From assembly GCF_028769735.1 (NCBI RefSeq), contig NW_026992287.1, forward strand, positions 1 through 64,000: a stretch of 64,000 bases of DNA, read 5' to 3'. Below are positions 42,761 to 54,520 of this stretch, piece after piece. The first letter of the stretch is position 1. Each line of letters starts with the position of its first letter. The notes under the pieces are model-generated. The model did not search any database and had not been told where the DNA came from. It saw only the letters and a program-made list of their open reading frames with translations. The translations under genes were made by a program, and so were the position numbers. This DNA comes from Zonotrichia leucophrys gambelii (Eukaryota; Chordata; Aves; Passeriformes; Passerellidae).

Positions 42761-44555
42761 ATGGGAGGGTGTAATAGTAAAAAGACCAGCAAGAGACTGA
42801 GGTATATACATCCCAATAGCCCCTTAGGAGAACTGTTAGTATAGTGGGATTCTATAGAGGCCACGGAGGGATTAGATAAAGTGAAAATGATCCATTATTG
42901 TATGGAAGTGTGGCCAGAATTAGAGTTACAAGGAGGATGGCCTTGGTGTGGGACAAAGGATAAGTGGATGTGCCAACTAATAAATAATTATCTGACAGCT
43001 CGAGGGGATACTGATCCTGAGCAATTATTGTATGTAGCTTGCTGGTTAAAGAGCGCTGTTGGGGATGAAGGGGTGCGAATTTGTAAGGTACAGAGGAAGA
43101 AAGAGGGGAATGAAGGAGGGGATGATAGGACTAGTAAAAGATGGGATCCCCTGGATTATTTGCCTCCTTCTGCCCCTCCACCTTATAATCCTCTTCTTCA
43201 AGCACCTCAAATGGCAGGTCCGGTTCTTCCCCCGGCAGCCATCTCACTACCACCTGTTGAATCTCCTCCTTCTACCTCTTCAGCTTCCGCTATGAGAAAC
43301 CCAGTATCCCCTCCAGTTCCTTCTGCACCACCACAAGTGCCTACTCCACCTGCTGCATTCTCCACCCCTTCGCCAGCTGCACTTAATATCCACTCAGGCT
43401 CTTCTCCCCCTCCTATTGTTGTCCATTTACCTCCTCCTAGTTGGGGCACAAATGTCTCCTCGCCCGATAAACAGCTATGAGCAAATACACCTGCTGATGG
43501 GCAGAAAGTTCAGGGTAACCCAGATATCCCTCAAAGTAGTTTGGCATCTGAAGATGGGCCGTACTGTAGCACCAGATCCAAGACCTCCAAGGCAGAGAGA
43601 CTCTTTCCCCTCAGAGAGGTTCCTATGGGAGGAGTAGTGGGAGGTGTTCGGCTTTGTGAATGCTCCCCTAACTGCTTCTGAGGTGAGAGGATTCAAGAAA
43701 GAGTTGGGGCATTTAGTTGAGGACCCAGTGGGCATAGCCAACCAAGTGGATCAATTTCTAGGTCCAAATATCTACACTTGGGGGGAGATGAATTCCATCC
43801 TGAGTATATTATTTTCCCCAGATGAGGTTCCGATGATTAGGGTGGCTGGCAAAAGAATTTGGGAGAAAGATAACCGTCCAGGACCCCAGGTGCCATCAGG
43901 CGAACAGAAATAGCCACTAACGGATCCCAGCTGGAACCCTAACCAGGAGGAGGGGAGGAAGGCCATGATGGAATATAGGTCTTTGATAATACGGGGGATC
44001 AAAGAGTCAGTTCCCAAAGGAACTAACACCCAATTGGCATTTGAGGGCATCCAGGAGAAAGAGGAAGCTCCTGCTGCCTGGCTTAATCGCCTACGGCGGA
44101 ACTTCCAGTTGTACTCTAGAATAGACCCAGACACCCCAGAAGGTCAAATTCTACTAAAAGTCCAATTTGTTACCAAATCTTGGCCTGATATAAGGAGGAA
44201 ACAGGAAGTGATGGAAGAGTGGCAAGCGAAGGACATAAATGAGTTATTAAGAGAGGCATTGAAGGTGTATTTAAGGAGGGAGGAAGAAAAAGCAAAGGCC
44301 AAGGCTGAGATCATGGTTGCTGTAGCTAGGGAAAGTGCAGGGTGGGCGGGTCCACCACCAGGAGGAGGCAGAGACAGGCCAGTACTTGCAGGTGCACGAA
44401 GGATTGAGAGACCTCAAGTCCCTTTGAGAGGACGACATTGCTATTACTGTGGGGAGGCAGGACACATCAGGAGGTTTTGTAGAAAGCTCAGTCTCGATGA
44501 GGCAATAGCCAGGGAACTAGATAATTTAGGAAGGATTCTTAACAGGGAGGACTAG
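42761..44555 (+). pseudogene. gag: ERV-A2 gag
   Basis: Start ATG at 42761 with a Met-Gly-Gly-Cys N-terminus as in A1. TAG at 42842-42844 (codon 28) replaces the Lys codon of A1. The matrix and proline-rich region with P-P-P-Y follow to the in-frame TGA at 43478-43480, shared with A1. One extra base at about 43650 shifts the frame before capsid. A TAG at 43911-43913 interrupts capsid. Capsid C-terminus and nucleocapsid are open from 43965 to 44552, with an intact zinc knuckle C-x2-C-x4-H-x4-C at about 44440-44481. The gag terminator TAG is at 44553-44555. Confidence 0.9.
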
Positions 44556-44572
44556 GGGTGCCAGGGGCTTTT
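44553..44572 (+). promoter_or_regulatory. Gag-pol stop codon readthrough context
   Basis: The gag TAG is followed in the same frame by protease, with TAG-GGG-TGC-CAG-GGG-C after it. G-rich sequence directly 3' of a UAG is also seen at the gammaretroviral gag-pol readthrough site. This fits expression of pol by suppression of UAG rather than frameshifting. Confidence 0.55.
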
Positions 44573-46943
44573 TAATATAGGGGACCCGATGCAACATCTA
44601 GAACAGCCCTTGGTAAACTTTGAAGTGGGACCCCTAAATGAGGAATTTGAATTTTTGGTTGATACATGGGCAGATAAGTCCTGTCTCAACAAAATACTGA
44701 AAGGTATGGAAATTGGGAGAAAATGTTGTGAAGTATTGGGTGCGGAGGGGAGACCATTTAGAGCATCAGTGATTGAAGAAGTGAAAATAATTGGGAACTC
44801 AAGGCAATGTAAAGCTAACTTTCTTTATCTGCCTAACTTAGAAAAAAGTTTGGTAGGGCGGGATCTGCAAGTTCATTTGGGGGTTTGGATTGTCCCAAGG
44901 GAAGGGAGGATGGTAGTACAAGTGATGAAGTTATCTCAAGGAGATGTTGCAGAGATAAATCCTGAGGTATGGGCTGAGGGGGGAAAGAGAGGCTTATTGG
45001 ACATTCCACCGATAACAATAAAAATGCAGGATGATACCTCACCCATACGGGTTAAACAGTATCCGATTTCCCTAGACGGAAAGAAAGGGCTTGCTATAAT
45101 CATTGAACAACTGTTACAAGAGGGAATTTTAGAACCCTGCATGTCACCACATAATACCCCTATACTGGCAGTTAAGAAAGCTGAAGGGAAATATAGGCTG
45201 GTACAAGATTTAAGGGAAGTCAACAAAAAAACCATTGCCAGACATCCAGTTGTGCCCAACCCATATAGTCTCCTAAGCAGAATTCCAAGAGAACATGTTT
45301 GGTTCACTGTTATAGATTTGAAGGATGCTTTCTGGGCGTGTCCTCTGGCAACAGAATGTAGGGATTGGTTTGCCTTTGAATGGGAGGACCCGAGTACCAA
45401 GAGGAGACAACAGCTAAGGTGGACCCGATTACCACAGGGGTTCACCGAATCCCCCAATCTCTTTGGACAAGCTTTAGAGAGTTTGTTGGAACAATTTGTC
45501 CCTGAAAAAGAAGTGCAGATCCTGCAGTATGTTGATGACCTGATGGTATCAGGAAAAGAAAAAGATCAGGTCAGACAAACTACTATTAAGCTTTTGAATT
45601 TTCTGGGGGAGAAAGGACTAAAAGTTTCCCAAGGGAAACTACAATTTGTGCAATCAGAAGTAACATACTTGGGGCACATAATAGGGGGAGGGTATAAGAA
45701 ACTAAGCCCTGACAGAATTTCAGGTATTTTAGCTCTCCCGGCCCCAAAAACGAAAAGAGATGTGAGAAAACTTCTGGGCTTGTTTGGGTATTGTAAGTTA
45801 TGGTTAGATCAATATACACAGAGTGTGAAATTTCTGTACAATAAGCTAGTGGATCCAGAACCCCTAATTTGGACAGCTGAAGATGATCAACAATTGGAAA
45901 ACTTAAAAAACAAACTGTCTTCTGCCCCGGTCCTAAGCTTACCAGACCTGAGGAAGGGCTTTGACCTGTTTGTGAGTGCCGAAGGAGGTATAGCCTATGG
46001 AGTATTAACTCAAGAGTGGGGAGGGTGCAGGAAACCTGTGGCATACATATCCAAATTGTTAGATCCAGTGGCTAGAGGCTGGCCAGTTTGTATACAAGCA
46101 GTAGCAGCAACCGCAGTCCTGATAGAGGAGACTCAAAAATTGACCTTACAAGGAAAAATTAAAGTGCATACTCCTCATGATCTTAAGGCAGTACTGAGAC
46201 AGAGGGCTCAGCAGTGGTTAACTGATGCTAGAATATTCAAATATGAGATAATACTAATGAACACAGAAGACTTAGAATTTATCACATCAAATGCCCTCAA
46301 TCCAGCACAATTCCTAATGGGAGAGCCTATAGAGAATTTAGAACATGATTGTCTTGAATTGGTTTATCTCCAAACAAAAGTAAGAGAAGATTTGGAAGAT
46401 CAGCCTCTAGCAACTGGAAAAAGCTTATTCATAGATGGCTCTTCAAGGGTAGTAAATGGGAAAAGAGCTTCAGGTTATGCCATTATAGATGAAGAAACAT
46501 TACAAATTGCAGAAAAAGGGAAACTATCGCCAAACTGGTCAGCCCAAAGTTGCTAAATCTATGCCCTGAAAAGGGGACTGGATTTACTGGAGGGGGACCG
46601 GGGAACTATTTATACGGACTCCCAATATGCGTATGGGACGGTTCACACATTTGGGAAAATATGGGAAGAATGTGGATATTTAAGTTCGAAGGGAAAAAGC
46701 TTAGCCCATGAGAACCTAGTTAGATCAGTATTAGAAGCTCTACAGAAACCTACAGAAATAGCAGTGGTCCATATAAAGGGGCACCAGAAAGGAGACAGTT
46801 TTGAAGTTAGAGGAAACCGACTGGCTGATCAGATAGCCAAAGAAGCAGCTTTAGAACCAGGAGATCCAGTAAAAATTTTAAAGGCAAAAATGACACCCGA
46901 AGAAGGGGAAAAAAGGGAAGAACCTGTATTCAGAGAAGAAGAA
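44556..46943 (+). pseudogene. pol: ERV-A2 pro-pol: protease, RT, RNase H
   Basis: Open from 44556 to 46553. Protease: signature at 44661-44672 reads D-T-W-A, with the essential Gly changed to Trp. RT: L-P-Q-G near 45429 and Y-V-D-D at 45528-45539, both intact, with the thumb to about 45830 and connection to about 46400. RNase H begins with I-D-G-S near 46432. TAA at 46554-46556 interrupts it; the domain continues in frame with a Y-T-D-S acidic motif near 46610 and the H-x-x-G-H-Q segment near 46780, ending at TGA 46944-46946. This is the longest intact coding stretch in the window (about 666 codons before the first stop). Confidence 0.9.
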
Positions 46944-46946
46944 TGA

Positions 46947-48229
46947 GAAGCTATAAAGGATTTAAGGTTACATCAAGGACAACAGGGAGAGTGGTTAACC
47001 TCAGATGGACAGGTGGTTTTGAATAAAGCACTGGCTCGGACAGTGCTAACAGAATTACACAAATTAACTCACTGCAGAGTCCAAGGACTATGTGATCATT
47101 TCTTAAGGAATAACCTATGCATTGGTGTATATAGCCTGGCTAAAGCTGTTACAAGAGGGTATGTCATTTGTCAAAAAGTGAACCAGAAAGTTATGAGAAA
47201 AGTAGCACCCGGAGGAAGGGAATTAGCCTTGAGACCCTTCCAAAGCATACAGATAGATTTCACTGAGATGCCCCCAGTGCAAGGGTACAGATATTTACTG
47301 GTTATAGTTGATCATCTCACACACTAGGTAGAAGCCTTCCCGACCAGAAGGGAAACAGCTCAAGTTGTAGCAAAAGCAATCCTAGAGAACATTATCCCCA
47401 GATATGGAATGGTGAACACCATAGACTCAGACTGAGGTCCACATTACAAAATATAGTTGGGGCTTTAGGAATGAAATGGAGGCTGCATACTCCGTGGCAT
47501 CCCCAGAGTTCTGGGAGGGTGGAGCGAATGAACAAAACCCTCAAAAATGTGTTAACTAAATTGATTGAAGAAACAAAAATGAATTGGCTGAAATGTTTGC
47601 CCCTAGCGCTATTGCGCATCAGAACAAGACCTCGGTCTGACATAAGAATTTCACCTTATGAAATGATGTTTGGGCTGCCATTCTTGCTAACACCTTATAG
47701 CACAGGAGACTATCTGGAAGGGGAAGAAGCTACCAGAAAGTATTTAGAAATAACAGGAAGAACTCTGGAAGGACTTAGAAAGAAAGGATACCTTCCTCAA
47801 ACTTCCCCTCTTGACACAAAAGTTCAAGACATTAGCCCAGGAGATGGGGTTTTGATAAAATCATGGAATACGGGAACACTAATGCCTAAATTTGAAGGCC
47901 CCTTCCAGGTGCTCCTGATCACTAATTCAGCGGTGCAGACCAAAGAAAAAGGTTGGACTCATATTTCAAGAATAAAGGGGCCAGTCTCACCCCCAGGTAC
48001 GGGACCAGAAACAACATCAGCTTTTCCCTCTGGCATTGAGCCAAAGTCCACACCACTCACCTCCGGGCACTGGATAAGGATTCATCCACATCACAAGTTA
48101 ATTCACCTAAGTATACTGGGATTTAAAGTTGACTCTCAGGAGGAAGAGTCAAAAAGACTGAACTGTATAGGAAAAATTGATATCAGAGTTCTAATATTGC
48201 TTAAAATGTTTCAAAACTGTTTTGTGTAA
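46947..48229 (+). pseudogene. pol: ERV-A2 integrase
   Basis: The zinc domain is visible in the 47013-47327 frame (H-x-x-x-H near 47056-47070, C-x2-C-type pair near 47165). The first catalytic Asp is in I-D-F-T near 47258. TAG at 47325-47327 replaces a Trp codon. The second Asp is near 47430, followed at once by TGA 47433-47435. A shift near 47450 leads into the frame 47471-48229 with the catalytic Glu in G-R-V-E-R-M-N near 47520, then the C-terminal domain to about 47990. The last 80 codons read through the pol-env spacer. It is inactive. Confidence 0.85.
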
Positions 48230-48458
48230 ATTATGTTGGTAAAAAGTTTAAGGCTGTAAATAAGTAATTCTAGTTTAAGTTCCCCAATATATTTCTAAAG
48301 ACTCCAGGTTAACCCTCTACAGAACACTCCCCTGGGGGGGAAACTAAAATTTGTAGGGAACAGACCAAGAGAGGCTTAACCAGAGAAGCGGGTAGAAGGG
48401 ACTCTAAAGAGCTTGGAAGCTTCTCCTCAGAAAAAAATTCCCCAAGAGGCAAGGCCGG

Positions 48459-49493
48459 GTGGGCAGGCTGTGCAAGATGACCCATACCGGACTCTTGGGA
48501 AGGGTAGTACTGATGGCTCTGATTGCTGGTGGTGCTTTAGGAAGCCCAGCTGAGCTGTGCAGAGAGTGCTACCAACCCCTCTATGAGGAGGAAGTGAGCT
48601 CCTTGTCGAGAGTCCACATCAGTTCTAACCCTGTTTGTGTTAACCTCTCCCAATTGGTCCTTTATCAGAAAAATAAGAGAGTGTATTGGATAGCCCAGAA
48701 TACTGCCACTTTTAGGCAGCCACTCCTAGGAGAGTGCCCTAGAGAGGAAGCCTGATTTTGCTTTGAATGTGATGCTGCTGAAACAAGCTTAGCAGATCTA
48801 GTAAAAAGCAAAGAAATGGTGAAAATGGTAAGAAAAACTGTTTGTTACAAGTATTTAGATGAGTGTACTGGAAAAGAGATAAACCCCTTTTGGAACACAT
48901 TTCAGGGGAACTCTAAACCCCTAAGTTTGATCTCATCTGGCAACTGCATTGCTAGGGTGATAACACAAATTTTCTTATTACCCAGAGAAACTGGATCAAG
49001 TTTGGGAGTTCCTATATATAATGATTTGGGAGAAATTAAACAAAACTCGGAAAGTGAAATAGAAATTGAGAAAATCCAAAATTGTAAAAGCCAAGTTCAG
49101 ATCCCAAAATCTGTGTTGAACAAAGTCATCCGGCTCCAGGCAGTATTAAAAATAAAGAATTCAATTATTAGGGACATTTCAAACGAAATAAAAAGATTGG
49201 CATGTGTAAATAATCAAGATCAAACTCCTACACTTGATCCCAGTGGGTGGGAGAACTTAGAGATTTTCAGAAAATATGTATGGGAAAAGGTGGTTTTTCT
49301 CACTATGTGTAGACTTGGAGGATTGCTCTTTTTACTATGCTTATTTATCTATTTTAGTAAAACAGTATTGGCTGTACAAACCAACCTGAAAAAACCAAGA
49401 AAAGTAACAAGGTTAAGTAACCATGATTACCAAAGTGCACAAGAGATTTATAGTAGATTCAAAACAAAAAATTGTGAGTTGATGCAAGCTTAA
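48459..49493 (+). pseudogene. env: ERV-A2 env, short form (about 345 codons)
   Basis: The start at 48459 (or the ATG at 48477) precedes a hydrophobic signal peptide (residues about 12-29). A Cys-containing N-terminal domain follows. A single in-frame TGA is at 48753-48755; otherwise the frame is open to TAA 49491-49493. The middle has the L-G-V-P-I-Y-N-D segment shared with A3 and a heptad-like Leu/Ile stretch at about 49110-49200. A membrane segment spans about 49290-49380, followed by a basic tail. I see no furin-type cleavage site, no fusion peptide and no C-x6-C-C motif, and the total is about half the usual length. Whether this is a deletion shared by the family or a distinct envelope type is open. 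Confidence 0.7.
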
Positions 49494-49510
49494 GAATTTA
49501 AGCTCGATCA

Positions 49511-49528
49511 AAGAAAAAGAGGGGGGAC
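49511..49528 (+). promoter_or_regulatory. Polypurine tract of ERV-A2
   Basis: AAGAAAAAGAGGGGGGAC directly before the 3' LTR at 49529; the A3 tract (complement at 40409-40425) is the same type. Confidence 0.8.
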
Positions 49529-50209
49529 TGTTATGAACAAAAATTCGGTTAATATTTTTTTTGTGAGAAAGAGTTACAGGGACGCAGCTAGATCTGTCTC
49601 TGCCAGGATTCTTAGTGCTTTGTTATTGTAATACCGGGTCGTTGAGGCTTATCTCCTCTTTTGTATTAGTAAAAGGCCTGGCTGGGGTGGGTAGATGGCC
49701 CTTCCCCGAGGCTATGCTCTCTTACAGCATAGGGAATACACCTGAGAGGGTTGGGGGGGTTATGCAAAGTGACTCCAAAGTCCAGAATGCTTTGTGGGAC
49801 CACGGTTCGAAATGCAATGAGAAAACCCCAAAAACAACGAGCCAAATAAGAGTTGAGAGACTAAAGTGATGTCTGGACGTGAGGAGCTGAGTGCTGAGCC
49901 TGCAGAGATGCTGAACACCTTCGGAGCCCCTCTCGCCCTGAGCAGAGAGTTGTTCCAACACCAAGACTAGCCATCTGGGAAGCTCAAAGGATCCACACCT
50001 GACGGGGACATCATGCCCTAGAGGCTCCCACGAGGACTGGATCCCCGGCTCTGCCCCTAGTGGACAGAGCTGTACATATCCTCCTCCTCTGAGTCGCCCT
50101 GGGAGACACGACGGGGACTGTAGCCCTGCCGAGCCGCCCAATCCTGAGCTGATCACTTTTAATAAAGGAATTAAAAAGGAGAAGAAGTCTCCTGGCCCTG
50201 TTTATTTCA
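49529..50209 (+). repeat. 3' LTR of ERV-A2
   Basis: 681 bp, starts TGTTATGAAC, AATAAA at 50161-50166, ends TTTATTTCA. Directly joined to the 3' end of B3 (minus strand). Confidence 0.9.
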
Positions 50210-50217
50210 TGTCTTGT

Positions 50218-53200
50218 TCCCCCCTTTCCTAGGAAATAAGTTAATTCTTTTACTTAATGAAAACTTTCATGACAATAAGTGTCTTTTAATGCTTCACTAT
50301 GTACGTTTGATAAAGAGGTTAGTACAGCCATTCCTTGTAGTATTCGCCAGTTCTAAATTAACAATGTAATAGATAATCTTAAGCTTATCCCAACTAATAT
50401 TAGTAAAACTAGAATAGGGTGACACAACTTATTAAAGATTCCATTTGCAGTTGGTGACCACCCAAAGATCACATCTCACCAGTGATGATCTATATTTTAT
50501 TTTATTCTTTGTAGAACTCTGGTTATCTCCTTTGTATCATGTTGGACAGTAATTAAGGTTTTCTTTCCACTTTCTTGGATTTCTTTCAAGACTTCTAATA
50601 GGTCTTGGTGCTTAATTAATTGTTTTACCAATGTAAGGTTCGCCCCAATGGGGGTAGGTGGTAGTCTGTGATACACTGTGTAATTGGCTGTAATCAGCTG
50701 GTGGGATGTTATTGGTACCAAATACGAAAAATCACACCCAATAATCTTAACAAAATTACAAATACAGAGATTAGAATGGTTTCTACTAAACAGAATAACA
50801 TCATTGCTATCAATTTGTACAGCAGCACAAGCAGTTCTCAAACATACGCCCTTTTCCAGTATATACGAGCACAGTTTTCTGGTCAGTGACTGGATGAATT
50901 TCAAAGTGGCAAATACTCTGTTAAGTGTCCAAACACATCCTGGGCATTAGCAGTATTGCTTTCACAAATTAATCTCATTTGTTCTCTAGTAATGCAGGAT
51001 TCTAAGTTTACTGTCTGTCACTTTTCATTCATCTTTTCGTGCCCACACTCTATGTTCTGAAGGATAGAGCATTGTTTCTTCATGGTTTAATCTTAGGGCA
51101 ATGATGGGATGGATAACATAAACAGTGGCATTACGTATGGTAAGCACAAAGGCAGTGGCCACATTAGAAACAGGATCATAGGTGAAATTCACCATAGTCC
51201 ACCAGGATTGAAACGTCCTTTCAAAATCAATTGCATTAACCCACTCAATTTTCCAAATTTCAGCTGGAAAATTACCTTCACCCCTTTCCTATATGATCAG
51301 AGCTGCTGTTGCTTGTATCCATAACTGTGCTTGTATACAACTGAAAGCTAAAGACACATTATCTTGAACTATACTAAGTGCTTCTACTATCAACTTGTGG
51401 TCTTGGTCCCCGGCCTCTTCATACTTTCTTACTTTGGCAGTACTTTTGAAATCTGTCACTGGCTAGTTCCTAATGCCAATAGAGATTACTATAAAGGCTG
51501 CTTCAATTTTGTTAGGCTACCTGCTGCAGCAGCCAGTTTATTCATCAGTATTTCTGAATCAATTCCATTTAAAACTCCTAATCTTGTCCCTAATATGCCA
51601 GTTAGATGTTTGTTATGGGGAACAGGAACTGCTTTCTGTCCATGACCATCCCTGCCAGAGGGGCTCACACTGCAAATTCAGACACACTTCACAAGTGTAT
51701 CTGACAGAGGTTTAGGTCATACTTGAGGCAGATGTTTGTTCTGAAATGTAGAGACCTCAGGGAATCTAACCTCTCCCTCTCCCTCCAAAGCACCTGATTT
51801 CTCAGATGTGTGGCAAGCAGGAAGGCCTCTCCTGGTCTACAAAACCTCACCCACCTTGCCCCTAGCTAAGATCAAGCTGTGGACTGTGTTCAGGGCAGAA
51901 GATAATGGAGGGGAAATCTTGAGAGAAAAGCCTAAATTCATTGCAGTGCCTCAGAAGAAACTGGGATCAGGTTTCTGCTACTTGAAACACTCAGCACAAA
52001 AGTGATGCTCAAAATCCTACAGCCTGCTGCTGAGCTCTGAGGGGGTCTCTCTCTCTACCTCCTTTAAGCAGAATCCAACTGCCTCAGACTGGGACAATCA
52101 CTGATCCAAACCTCAGTAGGAAAGGGATTGCTATAAATAAGGAAAATCACCTTCCTTGCTTGGGTTAATTCACCACCTGCAGTTCAGCACCCTTTACCAG
52201 CCATTGCCTGGGGGTTCAGCCAACCAGGTTGGAAAATGACCTAAGGAAACTGATTTCTTGGTGTTCCTGGTTTTAGGCACCAGGAGAGCTGGCTCCTTCC
52301 TTTCTTGTCTGCTCCTGAAATATGCCTGGTTTTGTGACCATGTTGTCCAGCCCTCAAAGGAAGTTTTTAGGAAGGAGGAGCAGGCTGGTTGGATTCTTGA
52401 GATGTTAATTTGCATTATCAACTCCACACGTTTGAGAGACCATTCTGGATTGAATAATAGCTGTTGTTCAGTCACATTCTTTACTACGTTAGGCTCAAGT
52501 TTGGAATTTGGGTAGAGTCTGAACTAGTATGGGGTGTATAAGGCCCCGCTGTGGTAAAAAGTGCAGTGTCCACTTTGAATTCAAATGAAAGTCTGACAGT
52601 AACTCGAGCTCAAAGGCAGGTCGCTTCTACAGGCTGTATCAGGGTGAAATTACACCAACAGTCTGATTCACTTAGGTTATCACAGACTTCCTGGTGTTCA
52701 TATACACCAGGGGAGGTTCAGACACTAATTACATCTGGTCTCTCATAAGCCATCGTATTGATGACCTAGCACTTTACTTTGATTTCTTCTCCTCAGATTC
52801 GTTGAAGTGTTCACAGTTCCTGTTCCTGCTATTCTTGCTCCTCACATACCTGATTCTCGTGGATTACTACAGTAGATATGTTTAAATCTTTTATCTCAGA
52901 AGGTTTTCCCATGGATCCAGTATACTGATTAAATGCCAGGGACCAAGGCCATTCAGCATTGCTTTGGGTAGATGTACTCTCTAGTTCTAAAACTTCAGTT
53001 ATAATTCCATACAAAACAACTCTGTACACTAAAGTATGAGCTACTCCCAACCGCAATATACTCATTTTGCCCGAGTAAGTTTTAGTCTCAGTTCATTGTC
53101 TCCTGGTGTCACTCCTGAAGGGGCTTCTGGGCCTTCTTCACCCGAGAGTGATGGATGCAGGCATTCTGCTCCTTGATTTTGATTGCAGTGAAGGTGGTGA

Positions 53201-53374
53201 GAGGTACTTGCAGTGGTCTCTCTCACTATGGTTCCGAAGTCTTCTCTGTAAGAGACTTAACATATACATCATCCCCAGGCTATCTAACTCCCTGCTCCGA
53301 GTTCCAGCCGCATGTTTCTCAATTACTCTGAGCCGTTTGCTTAATGCCACCATGTAGGTGGACATTCTGGACAT
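50218..53374 (-). pseudogene. env: ERV-B3 env
   Basis: A leader-like frame opens at 53374 and runs 78 codons to a stop at 53138-53140, rich in Arg and Ser at its end. A second frame (53065-52829) is the SU start, and 52475-52194 another SU piece. From about 51650 down to 51000 the ectodomain is followed in broken frames. The 50904-50497 frame gives the Cys-rich segment and heptad-like stretch before the membrane anchor (about 50450-50350). The order is the same as in B1 env at 15017-18148. Stops and shifts make it inactive. Confidence 0.7.
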
Positions 53375-53990
53375 TCCCCTTGTATTCTATATGGTCTTCT
53401 ATAAGGCATTCCAAAAGGATTCAGCATTCCTTTAGCCCAAAAAGTTTAGTTTGAATTTGCAATAGAAGAGGAAGAGCTTGGGCTAGGGTAGATCAACTTC
53501 TTGCCCCAGTCTTATGATTTGCTGCTTAATCAAATGATTCATTCTCTCCACTTGGCCATTTGATTGGGGGCAGTATGGGGTGTAAAGTTCTTAATCTATG
53601 CCCAGGTGGCTACCAATTTGTTGCACTGCTCTGGAAATGGAATATGATTCTTTATCTGAGGATATTGTGGCTGGAACATTGAAGCATGGTGTTATTTCTT
53701 GTAAAAATGATCTGGTCACCTCTTGAGGTTTGACAGCTCTGGTGGGGAATGTTTCTGGCCACCCTGAAAATGTATTTATTAATACCAGTAAGTACTGATA
53801 CCCCCCTTTCCTTGGGAGTTCTGAAAAGTTGATTTGCCACTGCTGTGCAGGCCCATGGCCTCTCCCAGTCTGACCGAGTTTTGGCCCGGGGGGGGTTTTT
53901 TGAGGTTAGCCTGGAAGCAAGGATCACATTATCAGCTCACCTGAGTGATAGTGACATATAAATTCTTGACAACGATACAACAATTCTTTC
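53375..53990 (-). pseudogene. pol: ERV-B3 integrase
   Basis: The mirror of B1 integrase (14131-15030). The core lies at about 53820-53480 with the Asp near 53790, the second Asp in the S-S-D-K-E-S-type segment near 53655 and the Glu near 53550 (minus strand). Frames shift repeatedly, and a G-run near 53889-53900 is one cause. Env overlaps its end. Confidence 0.6.
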
Positions 53991-54520
53991 AATCAGATGT
54001 GTGTTCTAGAAAGCCTGTGGGAATTACTACTTCAAAGTCAACACTTCTTTCCAATGCACTCTGTATCACTCGCAGCCTTGGTCATTTCGAGAAAGGAGAC
54101 ACACTCTATAAAAGGCTTTAAGTCGTTAGGCCCTAGTGTGTTTTCTAGTGCCCTTCCTTCACTAGTAACCATGAAAATGGGAAGGGATTACTAGCTCTCT
54201 TTCAATGGTAGCTCACTCCTTGCAGTTGTACGTCTCTTTAGATTAGTATTATTGTATTATGGCTTACCTTCGAGGAAAATCTGTACCTCACCCTTTGCTG
54301 CTTTCTTTGCCTCTCCATCCGCCAGCTCATTTCTTTCCTCCAATTTTAAGCTCACTCTCTGGTGTGCCTTAATATGCCTTTTCAGGTAGCTGAACTGCTT
54401 CCAGCAGCTGGATTGTCTCTTCTTTCCCTGTGAGGTCAGCAGTCCCCTCTCCTTCCAGATGGCTCCATGTGCATGCTCAACTCTGAATGCCTTTTCCTTG
54501 CATGGAAAAATAGAAAGAAT
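53991..54520 (-). pseudogene. pol: ERV-B3 RNase H remnant
   Basis: Sequence matching B1 at about 13880-14330, including the H-G-A-I-W-type helix near 54470-54440 and a Lys/Glu-rich end. The earlier RNase H and connection part of B1 (13380-13880) is missing here: at about 54500 the sequence jumps to the RT region that matches B1 13310. So B3 has an extra internal deletion of roughly 0.6 kb. Confidence 0.6.

Larger units (their letters stand above)
41202..50209 (+). mobile_element. ERV-A2: most complete provirus in the window (gammaretrovirus-like)
   Basis: A 9.0-kb element with both LTRs (TG...CA), primer site, leader, gag, pro-pol in the same frame as gag after a TAG, integrase, a short env and a polypurine tract. 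The two LTRs differ at many sites, so the insertion is old or recombinant. The left flank is A3 env and the right flank is B3; the 4-bp flanks (TGGG-type versus TGTC) do not match. Premature stops and shifts disable every gene. Confidence 0.9.

Noticed and set aside
45586..46044. 152-codon minus frame in A2 pol
   Set aside because: Shadow of the well-supported RT frame on the plus strand.
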